Shown piece after piece: positions 15,289 to 22,073 of a stretch of 32,289 nucleotides of DNA. Source of the DNA: a virus. The stretch's first letter is position 1. Each line of letters begins with the position of its first letter. The notes under the pieces were generated by a model, which was not told the DNA's origin, did not search any database, and was given only the letters and a program-made list of their open reading frames with translations. The stretch lies in IMG/VR virus record IMGVR_UViG_3300022413_000032, positions 1-32,289 of that record; one strand, 5' to 3'. A program made the position numbers and the translations under genes.

Positions 15289-15595
15289 CTAATGCCCTCT
15301 CCATGCACTCCCGGCCATCAGCCGAGTTGTGGATAACTATTACCGCCGCGCCTTCGCCGGGTTCGACCTCCGGTATGCACCAGCAGCTAACATTCTCCCA
15401 GTGGTCCCTGATATCGCCGATTGGCAGGACATGGTACTCGTCGTTGTATAATTCGGTCGTCTTCCAGCGCGCACGGGTGAGCAGGTCCATCCGCAGTTCC
15501 AGCTTGCGGTTACGCTCGTCCTCGATCATCAGGCGAATAACCAGCCCGAAAGCAACTGCAGTCGCAGCGATAGTACTTACAATCCACCAGTTCAT
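15272..15595 (-). CDS. N-terminally membrane-anchored protein (107 aa)
   Basis: One transmembrane helix lies at residues about 2-24 (NWWIVSTIAATAVAFGLVI), followed by a charged, probably cytoplasmic helix and a small domain with CWCIPEVEPGEGAAVIVIHN. It overlaps both neighbours. A DnaA box (15328-15336) encodes the VIH in VIVIHN. No family was recognised. Confidence 0.65.
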   Translation of the reverse strand: MNWWIVSTIAATAVAFGLVIRLMIEDERNRKLELRMDLLTRARWKTTELYNDEYHVLPIGDIRDHWENVSCWCIPEVEPGEGAAVIVIHNSADGRECMERALDEHLH

Positions 15596-15807
15596 GGTCT
15601 CAACTCGTTTCGTTCGTATCCTTCACGGCCGCGTGGCAGGCCGCAACTCTCAAGATTATCCAGCGCGTCGGTCAGCACATCGTAATACGGCTGAATCTCG
15701 GTATGCTCCGGCAGCGTCTGCGGGGCTGCTTTCGACGCAATTCGCCACTGTGAATAAAAATACTGGCAGGCGCGGGCCAATCGGATATATCTGATCAAAT
15801 CAATCAT
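15592..15807 (-). CDS. Unknown helical small protein (71 aa)
   Basis: Starts MIDLIRYIRLARACQYFYSQ at ATG 15807, overlapping the upstream stop by 4 bases, and its own stop overlaps the next start by 4 bases. Mostly alpha-helical with a C-terminal charged segment. Only the context of the coupled early operon can be given. Confidence 0.6.
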   Translation of the reverse strand: MIDLIRYIRLARACQYFYSQWRIASKAAPQTLPEHTEIQPYYDVLTDALDNLESCGLPRGREGYERNELRP

Positions 15808-15980
15808 GTAGTTTTATTCCAGTAGTCGCAGTCGCGATCAATAAAATAGCTGTCGGTCTCCGGAGGCTCGGGGTCTTCCCCGCCACCGCAGTGCGGACAC
15901 TTGTTGTCCTTCAGGTACTCGCCGCAGTGATAGCACTCGGGTTCATCGGGTGGGTCTTCCCAATACGACGGATTATTCAT
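15804..15980 (-). CDS. Zinc-ribbon miniprotein (58 aa)
   Basis: I prefer ATG 15980 because GGAAG sits about 9 bases upstream of it; ATG 15989 would leave no room for an SD. Residues about 16-32 carry CYHCGEYLKDNKCPHCGGG, a typical two-CxxC zinc ribbon, and the rest is acidic. Phage zinc ribbons of this kind are often adaptors for protein or nucleic-acid binding, but none is proven here. Confidence 0.7.
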   Translation of the reverse strand: MNNPSYWEDPPDEPECYHCGEYLKDNKCPHCGGGEDPEPPETDSYFIDRDCDYWNKTT

Positions 15981-16329
15981 GTCGGGCATCTTCCAACTCG
16001 CGCCCCATGGTGACCAACTCAGTTTTCATGCGCTGGCACTCGTCGAACAAATCAACAGCGGCTCGCGACTGTTCCTCGGCTCTTCGCTTCAACCCGTCAT
16101 GGTGGGTCATCAGCCAGCAGATCAAGAAACCCTGATCGGGCCACGTCATATCATTGCCGGGGTTCTCTTCCTGCCACAATGCGATCCCCCGTTGGCCAGC
16201 CTCCCAGTAGAGATTGAACGACTGCTCGTAATCCCTGATCTCGCGGCGGGCTTTCGCAAGCGCATTGGCCAGCAGCCCGATGGGCAGCAGCAGAACAATA
16301 ATGGCGACCATGTAATAGATTTCGTTCAT
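15973..16329 (-). CDS. Membrane-anchored coiled-coil protein (118 aa)
   Basis: Residues about 4-25 (IYYMVAIIVLLLPIGLLANA) form a transmembrane helix, followed by long charged helices with an SFNLYWEAGQRGIALWQEE segment and a C-terminal coiled coil. The topology resembles early phage membrane proteins or spanin-like proteins. ATG 16329 overlaps the upstream stop (ATGA). Confidence 0.65.
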   Translation of the reverse strand: MNEIYYMVAIIVLLLPIGLLANALAKARREIRDYEQSFNLYWEAGQRGIALWQEENPGNDMTWPDQGFLICWLMTHHDGLKRRAEEQSRAAVDLFDECQRMKTELVTMGRELEDARHE

Positions 16330-16442
16330 TTATTCATCCACGGATTCAGCCGGTACATCTTCGACAGCCACAGGTATTGCTCCAGCAGCGTCAGGCGGGA
16401 ATGGAACTTGATCACCTTCTTATTGAGATCGATGCAAACCAT
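16326..16442 (-). CDS. First gene of leftward operon, 38-aa protein, possibly leaderless
   Basis: The product begins MVCIDLNKKVIKFHSRLTL and is basic and helical, ending NPWMNK. I choose ATG 16442 because it lies exactly 6 bases downstream of the -10 box TACTAT (16454-16449), so a transcript would begin at or next to the start codon, with no SD. An in-frame ATG at 16460 would lie upstream of that -10 box. The same arrangement is found at 26480. The stop overlaps the next gene by 4 bases. Confidence 0.6.
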   Translation of the reverse strand: MVCIDLNKKVIKFHSRLTLLEQYLWLSKMYRLNPWMNK

Positions 16443-16448
16443 AACTCG

Positions 16449-16478
16449 ATAGTAAAGCATATCTTTAACATCTGTCAA
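16449..16478 (-). promoter_or_regulatory. Promoter of leftward early operon
   Basis: TTGACA (16478-16473), an 18-base spacer and TACTAT (16454-16449) read leftward. The spacer contains TTAAAGATAT, also present in the leftward promoter at 26487-26515. An operator-like GTTTACCCT copy (16487-16495) lies just upstream of the -35 box. Confidence 0.6.
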
Positions 16479-16482
16479 CTAT

Positions 16483-16556
16483 AGCGGTTTACCCTGATAC
16501 GGTCTGAGAACGAAAAAAAATTTATTCTGGGCGGGCCATGGAGCGGTTTACCCTGA
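16483..16556. repeat. 15-bp direct repeats with GTTTACCCT (operator candidates)
   Basis: The sequence AGCGGTTTACCCTGA occurs twice, at 16483-16497 and 16542-16556. Its GTTTACCCT core is found again at 16813-16821 within the rightward promoter, at 20385-20393 next to the 20358 promoter, and inverted at 17153-17161. The placement suggests binding sites of a phage regulator. Confidence 0.55.
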
Positions 16557-16662
16557 GTCGAAAGTTGTGCGTGTGATATGGGTATAGTAGACCCCCCGTG
16601 GTCTGACAAGCGTTTCCGGGGTCCGGGGTCGGCCTTTCAGGATTCGGATTTGCCTGTCCCAC

Positions 16663-16760
16663 GATCATCCGGTTCCATGCCCGGTTCGTGGTCATCCGTC
16701 GGCCGATGTCGTCCGTGTGCGTGCGTGCGCAGGCGAGCGTCATCCGTTGTAGGTCGTCCG
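16663..16760. repeat. Iteron-like GTCRTCCG repeats
   Basis: GTCRTCCG occurs at 16691, 16708, 16739 and 16753, with a related GATCATCCG at 16663, all in the same direction, within about 100 bases of untranslated sequence. Together with a CCGGGGT tandem pair (16616-16629) they fill the divergent control region. The role is unknown: operator array, iterons or transcript structure. Confidence 0.45.
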
Positions 16761-16801
16761 CGTCTGCAGGGGAATGATCATCTATTAGTATAAAGAATAA
16801 C

Positions 16802-16829
16802 TTGACACTATTGTTTACCCTGCTATAGT
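16802..16829 (+). promoter_or_regulatory. Rightward early promoter
   Basis: TTGACA (16802-16807), 16 bases, TATAGT (16824-16829). The spacer contains the GTTTACCCT motif, so a protein bound there would block the polymerase. It drives the small-gene operon from 16888. Confidence 0.75.
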
Positions 16830-16887
16830 TAGTGGCATGGATACGACGCGCGACATACACCTACCAACCACACCGGAGGCGAACCAC

Positions 16888-17052
16888 ATGCGATCAGCAA
16901 TAGACACCGACAAGATTCAATATCTATTAAAGCTGCTGGCTCACTCCACTAGCGAGGCAGGGCGTCAACAAGTGATTCGAGTACTTAATAGAACTATCAC
17001 TTATATCCATATAACCACCACTACTATAGAGGCGACAAACAACCACCAATGA
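16888..17052 (+). CDS. Unknown small protein (54 aa), first rightward early gene
   Basis: ATG 16888 follows a strong CCGGAGG SD, so I prefer it to the in-frame ATG at 16837, which lies only 7 bases from the -10 box. The product (MRSAIDTDKIQYLLKLLAHS) is one long helix with a Thr-rich end. Its TGA overlaps the next ATG. Confidence 0.6.
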   Translation: MRSAIDTDKIQYLLKLLAHSTSEAGRQQVIRVLNRTITYIHITTTTIEATNNHQ

Positions 17053-17159
17053 AAACATTCATCTATATCATGCATTCAATTACTGCTCTTATGGGTCTAT
17101 TGGTCCTTTGGCAGATCATCGACATCTTTCAAGCTATTGCTGTTAAGTTTGGAGGGTAA
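17049..17159 (+). CDS. 36-aa single-TM peptide
   Basis: ATG 17049 overlaps the upstream stop (ATGA). The product starts MKTFIYIMHSITALMGLLVL and continues with a hydrophobic segment to about residue 32, so it is one membrane helix. It lies in a continuous chain of coupled genes. The function is unknown; small early membrane peptides may alter host membrane or exclusion. Confidence 0.55.
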   Translation: MKTFIYIMHSITALMGLLVLWQIIDIFQAIAVKFGG

Positions 17160-17162
17160 ACG

Positions 17163-17369
17163 ATGTACTACTCAATATTCATCCGCGACGGGTATCTGCA
17201 ATACCATGTTTCGTCTGTTCAATCAGAGTGCGAGCAAGGTCAATCAATGTCACGTCGCATTCGTTTATCTTCTATCCCGGCTGACAATGTTGCTGCTGCT
17301 GTTGAGCAGTGGCATCTTGACGCCGCGTTCCATCGTTGCATTCCCGTTATCTACAATAAGGGGTCTTAA
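17163..17369 (+). CDS. Unknown protein (68 aa)
   Basis: ATG 17163 follows GGAGGG. The product starts MYYSIFIRDGYLQYHVSSVQ, a beta-like start, followed by an amphipathic helix (DNVAAAVEQWHLDAAF). Its SD overlaps an inverted copy of the GTTTACCCT motif at 17153-17161. No family is recognised. Confidence 0.6.
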   Translation: MYYSIFIRDGYLQYHVSSVQSECEQGQSMSRRIRLSSIPADNVAAAVEQWHLDAAFHRCIPVIYNKGS

Positions 17370-17371
17370 TC

Positions 17372-17779
17372 ATGAGTATGCAATCGATAGCATGGCAGCT
17401 TATGTCCGAGGAAGAATACGCCGCGTTCATGGAAGAGCGCATCGAGTGGATTACTCCACGCATCCGCAAGACGTTCCGTTATAACGCTGATTGGTCGCAC
17501 CTTGACGAGTGGGAAGACGCTGTCTGGAGTTATGCGATTGTTAATCAGTCCGAGCAACACGACGGCGATCTTGAAGAGGGCGTGCGAGTCATTGCAACCA
17601 TCATGACCGATAACGCTGTCAATAAAGACGAAATTGAGGCTGCGTTCAGGGGTGAACTGGTCAAGGGCTGTTCCTGTGAGCATGATTGCTGTGGTCATTA
17701 CTTCGGCGGCCTTTCCAATGTAACGCAATTGTCCCGGCTGGAGTGGCGAATCACTGCCGCTTATAGCCGCAATTACTAG
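17372..17779 (+). CDS. Unknown early protein with CxCxxxCC motif (135 aa)
   Basis: ATG 17372 lies behind AAGGGG. The protein is acidic and helical, with a Trp-rich first half (HLDEWEDAVWSYAIVNQS) and a Cys/His cluster KGCSCEHDCCGHYFGG near residues 98-113, which probably binds a metal. Similar short proteins are frequent in phage early regions without known function. Confidence 0.65.
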   Translation: MSMQSIAWQLMSEEEYAAFMEERIEWITPRIRKTFRYNADWSHLDEWEDAVWSYAIVNQSEQHDGDLEEGVRVIATIMTDNAVNKDEIEAAFRGELVKGCSCEHDCCGHYFGGLSNVTQLSRLEWRITAAYSRNY

Positions 17780-17791
17780 GGGAATTATACC

Positions 17792-17998
17792 ATGTCTGAC
17801 CCACAATACCGAGTAACAATGCAAGGCAAGAGCCGAGTCATCAGCGCGCAAGCGCTGGCGGCTTTCTGTCTCGAAATATGCGGTGGCGGATACTCTGACA
17901 AACAAGTCATTGACGCCATGCACATGCAACGCAAAGCAATCGAGACCGGCAAGCTGACCGCAAACATCAACCTGACTGTTGAAGAGGTCAAATCATGA
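17792..17998 (+). CDS. Unknown protein (68 aa)
   Basis: ATG 17792 follows AGGGGAATTATACC. The product (MSDPQYRVTMQGKSRVISAQ) ends with a helical segment and overlaps the next gene by 4 bases. No motif is recognised. Confidence 0.6.
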   Translation: MSDPQYRVTMQGKSRVISAQALAAFCLEICGGGYSDKQVIDAMHMQRKAIETGKLTANINLTVEEVKS

Positions 17999-18225
17999 GC
18001 GCTTACATCGATTACAGCATTCTCGACACTGACGAGGACCGCGAGAGCTTCAAGGCGCTGCTACTGCTGGCGCATGATAAGCCCATCAGCTATGCAAATA
18101 TCCTGACTTCAACCGAGGCCAACGATTTGATCGCAAAGCTGACGGTCGCGCAGATAGTTGCAATGCCACACGAACACGACCGCATTCAACTGTTTCAATT
18201 CATCAATCAACTGCTACACAACTAA
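17995..18225 (+). CDS. Unknown acidic helical protein (76 aa)
   Basis: ATG 17995 overlaps the preceding stop (ATGA). The sequence MSAYIDYSILDTDEDRESF is followed by leucine-rich helices, suggesting a small helical bundle. Coupled translation in the early operon; the function is unknown. Confidence 0.6.
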   Translation: MSAYIDYSILDTDEDRESFKALLLLAHDKPISYANILTSTEANDLIAKLTVAQIVAMPHEHDRIQLFQFINQLLHN

Positions 18226-18237
18226 GGAGTTATCCAC

Positions 18238-18537
18238 ATGAAAGCACACCAACAAGCAATCGACTGGGCCTTGGCCAAGAACTATCGCTGTTCCGTTTGG
18301 GACGGCGAAGAGTGGGCCTTGTGCCTGTCGCCTGATCGGAAAGCAATCATCGACGCAATTGAGTCGGTCGAGTTCGCCACGGTCAACATCCGTGAACTGG
18401 GGCAGGCTGACATTATCGTTTCGCTGGACCTGATCCCGTACGGCGTCGGTGACACTGAAACCATCAGTGATTATTACCCGGCCGATGGCGAGTTCAACGA
18501 CTGGTTTGATCAACGCAATGCGGAGGACTGGAAGTAA
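18238..18537 (+). CDS. Unknown protein (99 aa) with DnaA box in its RBS spacer
   Basis: ATG 18238 is preceded by GGAGTTATCCACATG, so the SD-to-start spacer is a perfect DnaA box (18230-18238). The protein starts MKAHQQAIDWALAKNYRCSV and has an alpha/beta look; it is acidic. The stop overlaps the next ATG (TAATG). Confidence 0.65.
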   Translation: MKAHQQAIDWALAKNYRCSVWDGEEWALCLSPDRKAIIDAIESVEFATVNIRELGQADIIVSLDLIPYGVGDTETISDYYPADGEFNDWFDQRNAEDWK

Positions 18538-18716
18538 TGAGCGAATTTAGACTTTGGATGAAACAAGTGGACGCCGAGTTGGATGTAATCTGCGGGCTGT
18601 CGTCTGGTGATCTGGGCGACATCTGCTATCGCGATATGTTCAACGATGGCTGTGATCCCGAGGAAGCCGCGCTCGAATGCCTTGAACAATCGGATTTCCC
18701 TATGGAGCTGGTGTAG
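18537..18716 (+). CDS. DUF5419-like small protein (59 aa)
   Basis: ATG 18537 overlaps the previous stop. The pattern FRLWMKQVDAE, ICGLSSGDLGDICYRDMF and DGCDPEEAALECLEQ matches a widespread family of 50-60 residue phage proteins (DUF5419 type: W, V-D-x-E, G-L-S, D-L, Y-D, G-x-x-P-x-x-A-A). No function is known. It is a well-conserved accessory protein of phage early regions. Confidence 0.65.
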   Translation: MSEFRLWMKQVDAELDVICGLSSGDLGDICYRDMFNDGCDPEEAALECLEQSDFPMELV

Positions 18717-18781
18717 GGCAGCAAGTAGCGTCTTTTCGAGGGCGCTACCTGATGCATGTGCATCTAACTGGAGACAATCAA

Positions 18782-19210
18782 ATGGGTTACACACATTACT
18801 GGTCACATAACGGCATCAAGGACGAGCAATGGGCCGACGTTTGTCGGTTTGCCGCTGATGCTATCGAGTTACGCAAGGACATCATCCGCGACGGAAGCGG
18901 TCAACCTGACTCGGTTGCGTACGTTGGCGAGGATAGCGTTCACTTCAACGGGGCCGAGGAAGAAGCGCACGAAGACTTTTTCCTGTCCAAAGAGGCGCAA
19001 TCGCAGTTCTGCAAGACCGAGCGCAAACCTTATGACGTTGTTGTTGTCGCGGTGCTGCTGTTCTGCTACGCACATGTTGATAACTTCGGGCTGTCATCTG
19101 ATGGCGATATCTTCGGCGAGAAGCCAACCGATCCGCACAATGAGCACACCGACGCGCTTAACCTGCTGTATTCAATCGTCGATATTCCGCCAATCAAGAT
19201 ACCGGCCTGA
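18782..19210 (+). CDS. 'MGYTHYW' family phage protein (142 aa)
   Basis: I choose ATG 18782 (MGYTHYWSHNGIKDEQW) because the motif is the usual N-terminus of this family and GGAG lies 9-12 bases upstream; an ATG at 18752 would add ten unrelated residues. The protein is acidic, with VAVLLFCYAHVDNFGLSSDG in the C-terminal half. The family is common in phages and prophages; its role is unknown. Confidence 0.7.
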   Translation: MGYTHYWSHNGIKDEQWADVCRFAADAIELRKDIIRDGSGQPDSVAYVGEDSVHFNGAEEEAHEDFFLSKEAQSQFCKTERKPYDVVVVAVLLFCYAHVDNFGLSSDGDIFGEKPTDPHNEHTDALNLLYSIVDIPPIKIPA

Positions 19211-19249
19211 TCTTCCACGGCCACGGACGGCCAAACTGGAGTTATCCAC

Positions 19250-19693
19250 ATGAAACCATTAATCATCACTGCAATCTGGCTACTGTTCTGCGCTGCTGTT
19301 ATCACCTATCCCGTGAAAGCCAGTGAGGGCCGCTATGGCATTATGCCGACAAGTGAGCACTTCGATGATGACGAGTGGAACGAAGTGCATCACGGCTTTT
19401 TCTATGAGCATAGGCTGTCCGACGTTAACTGGGTCGGGGCGCTGCGCTATGAGAACAGCGTCGATGATCTTTCGTTTGCTGTCTACGGCACCAACGAGAC
19501 CTTTTTTAAATCAACCGAGCATCTTGATCTTGGCGTTATGTACGGTGGCGTCACTGGCTACAATTGGCTGGTGACTCCGTTTGCTGTACCGATGGCAACT
19601 ATCAAGCTAATCAAAGCCGAGAGCGTCGCAGGTAATATCCGCCTGATTTACTTCGTTACCGGTGCGACCGCTCAATACTATCTGGAGTTCTGA
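19250..19693 (+). CDS. Exported protein, candidate small outer-membrane beta-barrel
   Basis: ATG 19250 is preceded by GGAG and a DnaA box (19242-19250), the same 18-base block as at 18226. Residues 1-24 (MKPLIITAIWLLFCAAVITY, then PVKA) form a signal peptide with a likely cut after KAS. The mature part (about 120 aa) alternates aromatic/polar strands (GFFYEHRLSDVNWVGALRYE, LRYENSVDDLSFAVYGTN, LDLGVMYGGVTGYNW) and ends in YYLEF, an aromatic C-terminus typical of outer-membrane barrels. It could block superinfection or change the envelope, as some phage-encoded barrels do; this is inference. A Gram-negative host is implied. Confidence 0.65.
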   Translation: MKPLIITAIWLLFCAAVITYPVKASEGRYGIMPTSEHFDDDEWNEVHHGFFYEHRLSDVNWVGALRYENSVDDLSFAVYGTNETFFKSTEHLDLGVMYGGVTGYNWLVTPFAVPMATIKLIKAESVAGNIRLIYFVTGATAQYYLEF

Positions 19694-19695
19694 AC

Positions 19696-19872
19696 ATGAG
19701 CCAATTTCAAGACAAACCCCGCGATTACGCACTCGAACTAGTCGAGGAAGGAATCATCACCTATGAATATATGGTGACCGCCTGTCTCAAATACATGTCG
19801 CACGATGATGTTCGCGATATGCTCGACTGCAACGAAATGTCTCCCCGGCATCTGTACCTAAAAGACGAATAG
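19696..19872 (+). CDS. Conserved small phage protein (58 aa)
   Basis: ATG 19696 is 2 bases after the upstream stop. The pattern PRDYALELVEEGI, a helix to CLKYMSHDDVRDML and the end DCNEMSPRHL is well known from many phages as a short conserved protein of unknown function. The KYMSHDDVRDML helix is the hallmark. Confidence 0.65.
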   Translation: MSQFQDKPRDYALELVEEGIITYEYMVTACLKYMSHDDVRDMLDCNEMSPRHLYLKDE

Positions 19873-19901
19873 CTTTAGACATAAAGCCAGGATTTATACT
19901 T

Positions 19902-19976
19902 ATGAACTACACGCCAACCGTTCTACTGTTCACAACTATCATTTTCATCCATGTTTTACTCTGGGCGATAGGATAG
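19902..19976 (+). CDS. 24-aa single-TM peptide
   Basis: ATG 19902 follows CCAGGA at a good distance. The product starts MNYTPTVLLFTTIIFIHVLL and ends WAIG; it is a single transmembrane helix. It is too short for family assignment, but SD, topology and tight placement support it. The 128 bases after it hold no gene I can see. Confidence 0.45.
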   Translation: MNYTPTVLLFTTIIFIHVLLWAIG

Positions 19977-20104
19977 CGATTCGATTTAAGCGGCGATAAT
20001 TTAGGCCATCCAATCATAAAGGCCAACTTGAGATCGTCGCTTAGATCGCAATCTGTGAGGTCAAATTTTGAAAGAACACCCATATTTTACAGGAAAACAC
20101 TGAT

Positions 20105-20353
20105 ATGAGCGAGAGATTAAGCGAATTTAGCAAACACCAGAACAAGGCCACTCTGATTAGATTGCAGGCCGTTATGGATCAATACGACCTAAAGCGAGTG
20201 CATGTCGCTCGACTGCTGGACGTGTCCCGGTCATTAGTCAGCCGATGGTTTGCCCATCATAAGAAATGCCCGGATAAATACCCTGAACTGCTGAGATCAA
20301 AGATGGATATCATGGGCAAGGACACCATAAAGGACATCATTAGCCCTAAATAA
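20105..20353 (+). CDS. HTH transcriptional regulator (82 aa)
   Basis: ATG 20105. The middle shows a helix-turn-helix, LKRVHVARLLDVSRSLVSRW (residues about 30-49), of the XRE/Cro-like type, after an N-terminal helix. A basic C-terminus follows. It lies just before the promoter at 20358-20386, whose operator-like GTTTACCCTAAAC palindrome it could recognise. The target is inference. Confidence 0.65.
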   Translation: MSERLSEFSKHQNKATLIRLQAVMDQYDLKRVHVARLLDVSRSLVSRWFAHHKKCPDKYPELLRSKMDIMGKDTIKDIISPK

Positions 20354-20357
20354 TATC

Positions 20358-20397
20358 TTTACATGAAGCGTTAATACTATTATAGTTTACCCTAAAC
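20358..20397 (+). promoter_or_regulatory. Rightward promoter with palindromic operator
   Basis: TTTACA (20358-20363), 17 bases, TATAGT (20381-20386), followed by the palindrome GTTTA-CCC-TAAAC (20385-20397) that overlaps the -10 end and start point. It would transcribe the gene at 20411 onward. The GTTTACCCT part is the same motif as at 16487, 16546 and 16813. Confidence 0.65.
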
Positions 20398-20410
20398 AGG
20401 ACAACACACT

Positions 20411-20839
20411 ATGAAAGACCGAGAGATCAAAAAGAAATTCAACGACGGACACGATGCGATTGTGGATATCGTTGGCCACATGCCGCCATCACTGGGTTTT
20501 GCGGTTCTAATGTCAATCACTGAAAAGATGTTGGAAGCGCTGAGCGAAGTTAAAGAGGACCGCGAGCATTATCAGGGGCAAGTCCGATTGTTCGGCAACC
20601 TGATGATTGCCACTGGCCAGAAGTTCGCGCCGGAGAGCACGGTAAAGACCAAGGTCCAGACCCCCGAGGACATCTGCCGCACCGCTGCGAAGTTCATGAA
20701 GTGCGACACCATGGAGGCCGCTGAGTTTTTCGGAAGCGAGGCTGGCCATTTTGCATCACTGAGCGAGGACAAGCAGATTTGGTTCTGCCCGAAGTTCGCA
20801 TTTAGCCTGCTCATGCACATACTTGAGGTAAAGGAATGA
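20411..20839 (+). CDS. Unknown protein (142 aa)
   Basis: ATG 20411 lies behind CAGGACAACACACT. The protein is helical with a first half like MKDREIKKKFNDGHDAIVDI and a more hydrophobic C-terminus with FCPKFAFSLLMHI. It heads a new transcript of small coupled genes. The function is unknown. Confidence 0.65.
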   Translation: MKDREIKKKFNDGHDAIVDIVGHMPPSLGFAVLMSITEKMLEALSEVKEDREHYQGQVRLFGNLMIATGQKFAPESTVKTKVQTPEDICRTAAKFMKCDTMEAAEFFGSEAGHFASLSEDKQIWFCPKFAFSLLMHILEVKE

Positions 20840-21033
20840 ACAACCCAACCGTTAAAGAAGAGCATCTGCACTATCTCGACCGACTGCGCGTATCTGGCGA
20901 AACCAACATGTACGGGGCTGGCCAGTACCTGCAGCGCGAGTTCGGTGTGGATAAACACGACGCCAACTTCATCCTGCAGCACTGGATGAACACCTTTGGC
21001 GACCGCAAGGAGCGGGGAGAGTTAGCCACATGA
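20836..21033 (+). CDS. Conserved small phage protein (65 aa)
   Basis: ATG 20836 overlaps the preceding stop. Contains LHYLDRLRVSGETNMYGAGQ, then YLQREFGVDKHDANFILQHW, a pattern found in many phage genomes as a short helical protein of unknown function. A DnaA box (20946-20954) encodes VDK. Confidence 0.65.
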   Translation: MNNPTVKEEHLHYLDRLRVSGETNMYGAGQYLQREFGVDKHDANFILQHWMNTFGDRKERGELAT

Positions 21034-21329
21034 GCTACGACTTCCACATTGGGGATAAGTCATTCAACCACACCTTCAACTGCGCACCGATGTTTCAAGC
21101 TGCAGCCCACAGCCCGGAGGGAATCAAGATCATTCAAGGATTACGTGGTCGGCTGGCGGTCATGAAGCTCCGGTCGATGCGTATGTACTTTGAAGACCAC
21201 AGGCAGGCACTAATGATGCTGAATCCCAAGAACAACTGGGGCAGCTACGCCACAGCCTATCAACTGTTGAGTGATCTAATACTGGCGTCACTCGAAAATC
21301 CTGACGATATCTGGGAGGTATTCTATTGA
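21030..21329 (+). CDS. Conserved phage protein of unknown function (99 aa)
   Basis: ATG 21030 overlaps the preceding stop (ATGA). The pattern MSYDFHIGDKSFNHTFNCAP, MFQAA and GLRGRLAVMKLR resembles short phage proteins that share an FN-x-T-x-N-x-x-P-M-F motif. It is followed by a region with NPKNNWGSYATAYQLLSDLI. The function is unknown. Confidence 0.65.
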   Translation: MSYDFHIGDKSFNHTFNCAPMFQAAAHSPEGIKIIQGLRGRLAVMKLRSMRMYFEDHRQALMMLNPKNNWGSYATAYQLLSDLILASLENPDDIWEVFY

Positions 21330-21574
21330 AAACATTCATGCCAATTGATGACGATCCATCCATCATCGAAGAAGAGGTCACGCTTGCGAAGGCGCAACAA
21401 CTTGTCGAGGGATGGGTCGAAGTTATCCACATGCCGATGCACGATGCGCAGATACTGATGAACGAAGAGGGCAGGCTTAAGAACATGCAGCCCAACCTTC
21501 CCGCCACCATGGCGGCTGGTCAATCAATCGTTGGCCCTGCTATCTTGCTGACTGGTGAGGACAAGTGGACCTGA
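21326..21574 (+). CDS. DUF3846-like protein (82 aa), TTG start
   Basis: I take TTG 21326 as start because GGGAGG lies 8-13 bases upstream; an ATG at 21338 is possible. The pattern GWVEVIHMPMHDAQILMNEE, GRLKNMQPNLPATMAA and QSIVGPAILLTGED matches DUF3846-type proteins of phages, with the conserved N-E-x-G-K/R-L, N-x-x-A-T and G-P-A. No activity is known. A DnaA box (21423-21431) encodes VIH. Confidence 0.65.
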   Translation: MKTFMPIDDDPSIIEEEVTLAKAQQLVEGWVEVIHMPMHDAQILMNEEGRLKNMQPNLPATMAAGQSIVGPAILLTGEDKWT

Positions 21575-21822
21575 GAGCATTTCTCGAAAGCCAAGGCTAC
21601 GAGCACTTGCGTGAGATACCCGGCGTCGGATGGTGCGGCGTCGGGCGTTTCATCTTCACATGCGGCGTCTGCTTCGGGTTGACTGAAACCGGGGTTCGAG
21701 GCCGCTTCTGTTTTGATACACACGCCTGCGCAGCGCTGTTCCTACGCGATTGGGACGGTAAGACCTACCCAAGTGTCGGATTAGATGGCTGCACCGCTAT
21801 AAAGGGCGTTCTTACCGAGTAA
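21565..21822 (+). CDS. Unknown Cys-rich protein (85 aa), GTG start
   Basis: GTG 21565 with AGGA just upstream overlaps the previous gene by 10 bases. Five cysteines occur in GWCGVGRFIFTCGVCFGLTE, RFCFDTHAC and DGC, which may bind metal. The function is unknown. Confidence 0.6.
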   Translation: MDLRAFLESQGYEHLREIPGVGWCGVGRFIFTCGVCFGLTETGVRGRFCFDTHACAALFLRDWDGKTYPSVGLDGCTAIKGVLTE

Positions 21823-22073
21823 TGATGATGTCCAATAACAACCGCGCCAACTATGTGGTGCTCGAAGATAAGCCGAACCACATGTTAATCCTTGATCTCG
21901 GCCCGTGGGACGAGTATAAAACCGTCACCAACGCTGCCGAGACCGTGGTTAAAGAACTGGCAGAGCAATTAAGCGGCCGTCGCTTATACTATGTCGATTC
22001 GGACAACCAGATAGATGAAATTGTACACGAAAACGGTGAGTTTGTCCGCTTCGCACCCGGAGGTCCACACTAA
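21822..22073 (+). CDS. Unknown protein (about 83 aa)
   Basis: ATG 21822 overlaps the previous stop (TAATG); two more ATGs follow at once. The product has a beta/alpha/beta look (ANYVVLEDKPNHMLILDLG, a helix, then RRLYYVDSDNQIDEIVHENG). The function is unknown. Confidence 0.6.
   Translation: MMMSNNNRANYVVLEDKPNHMLILDLGPWDEYKTVTNAAETVVKELAEQLSGRRLYYVDSDNQIDEIVHENGEFVRFAPGGPH

Noticed and set aside
16522-16860. 112-codon leftward open frame over the divergent control region
   Set aside because: It has low-quality composition, no SD, and covers the rightward promoter and the repeat array; the DNA features explain the region better.
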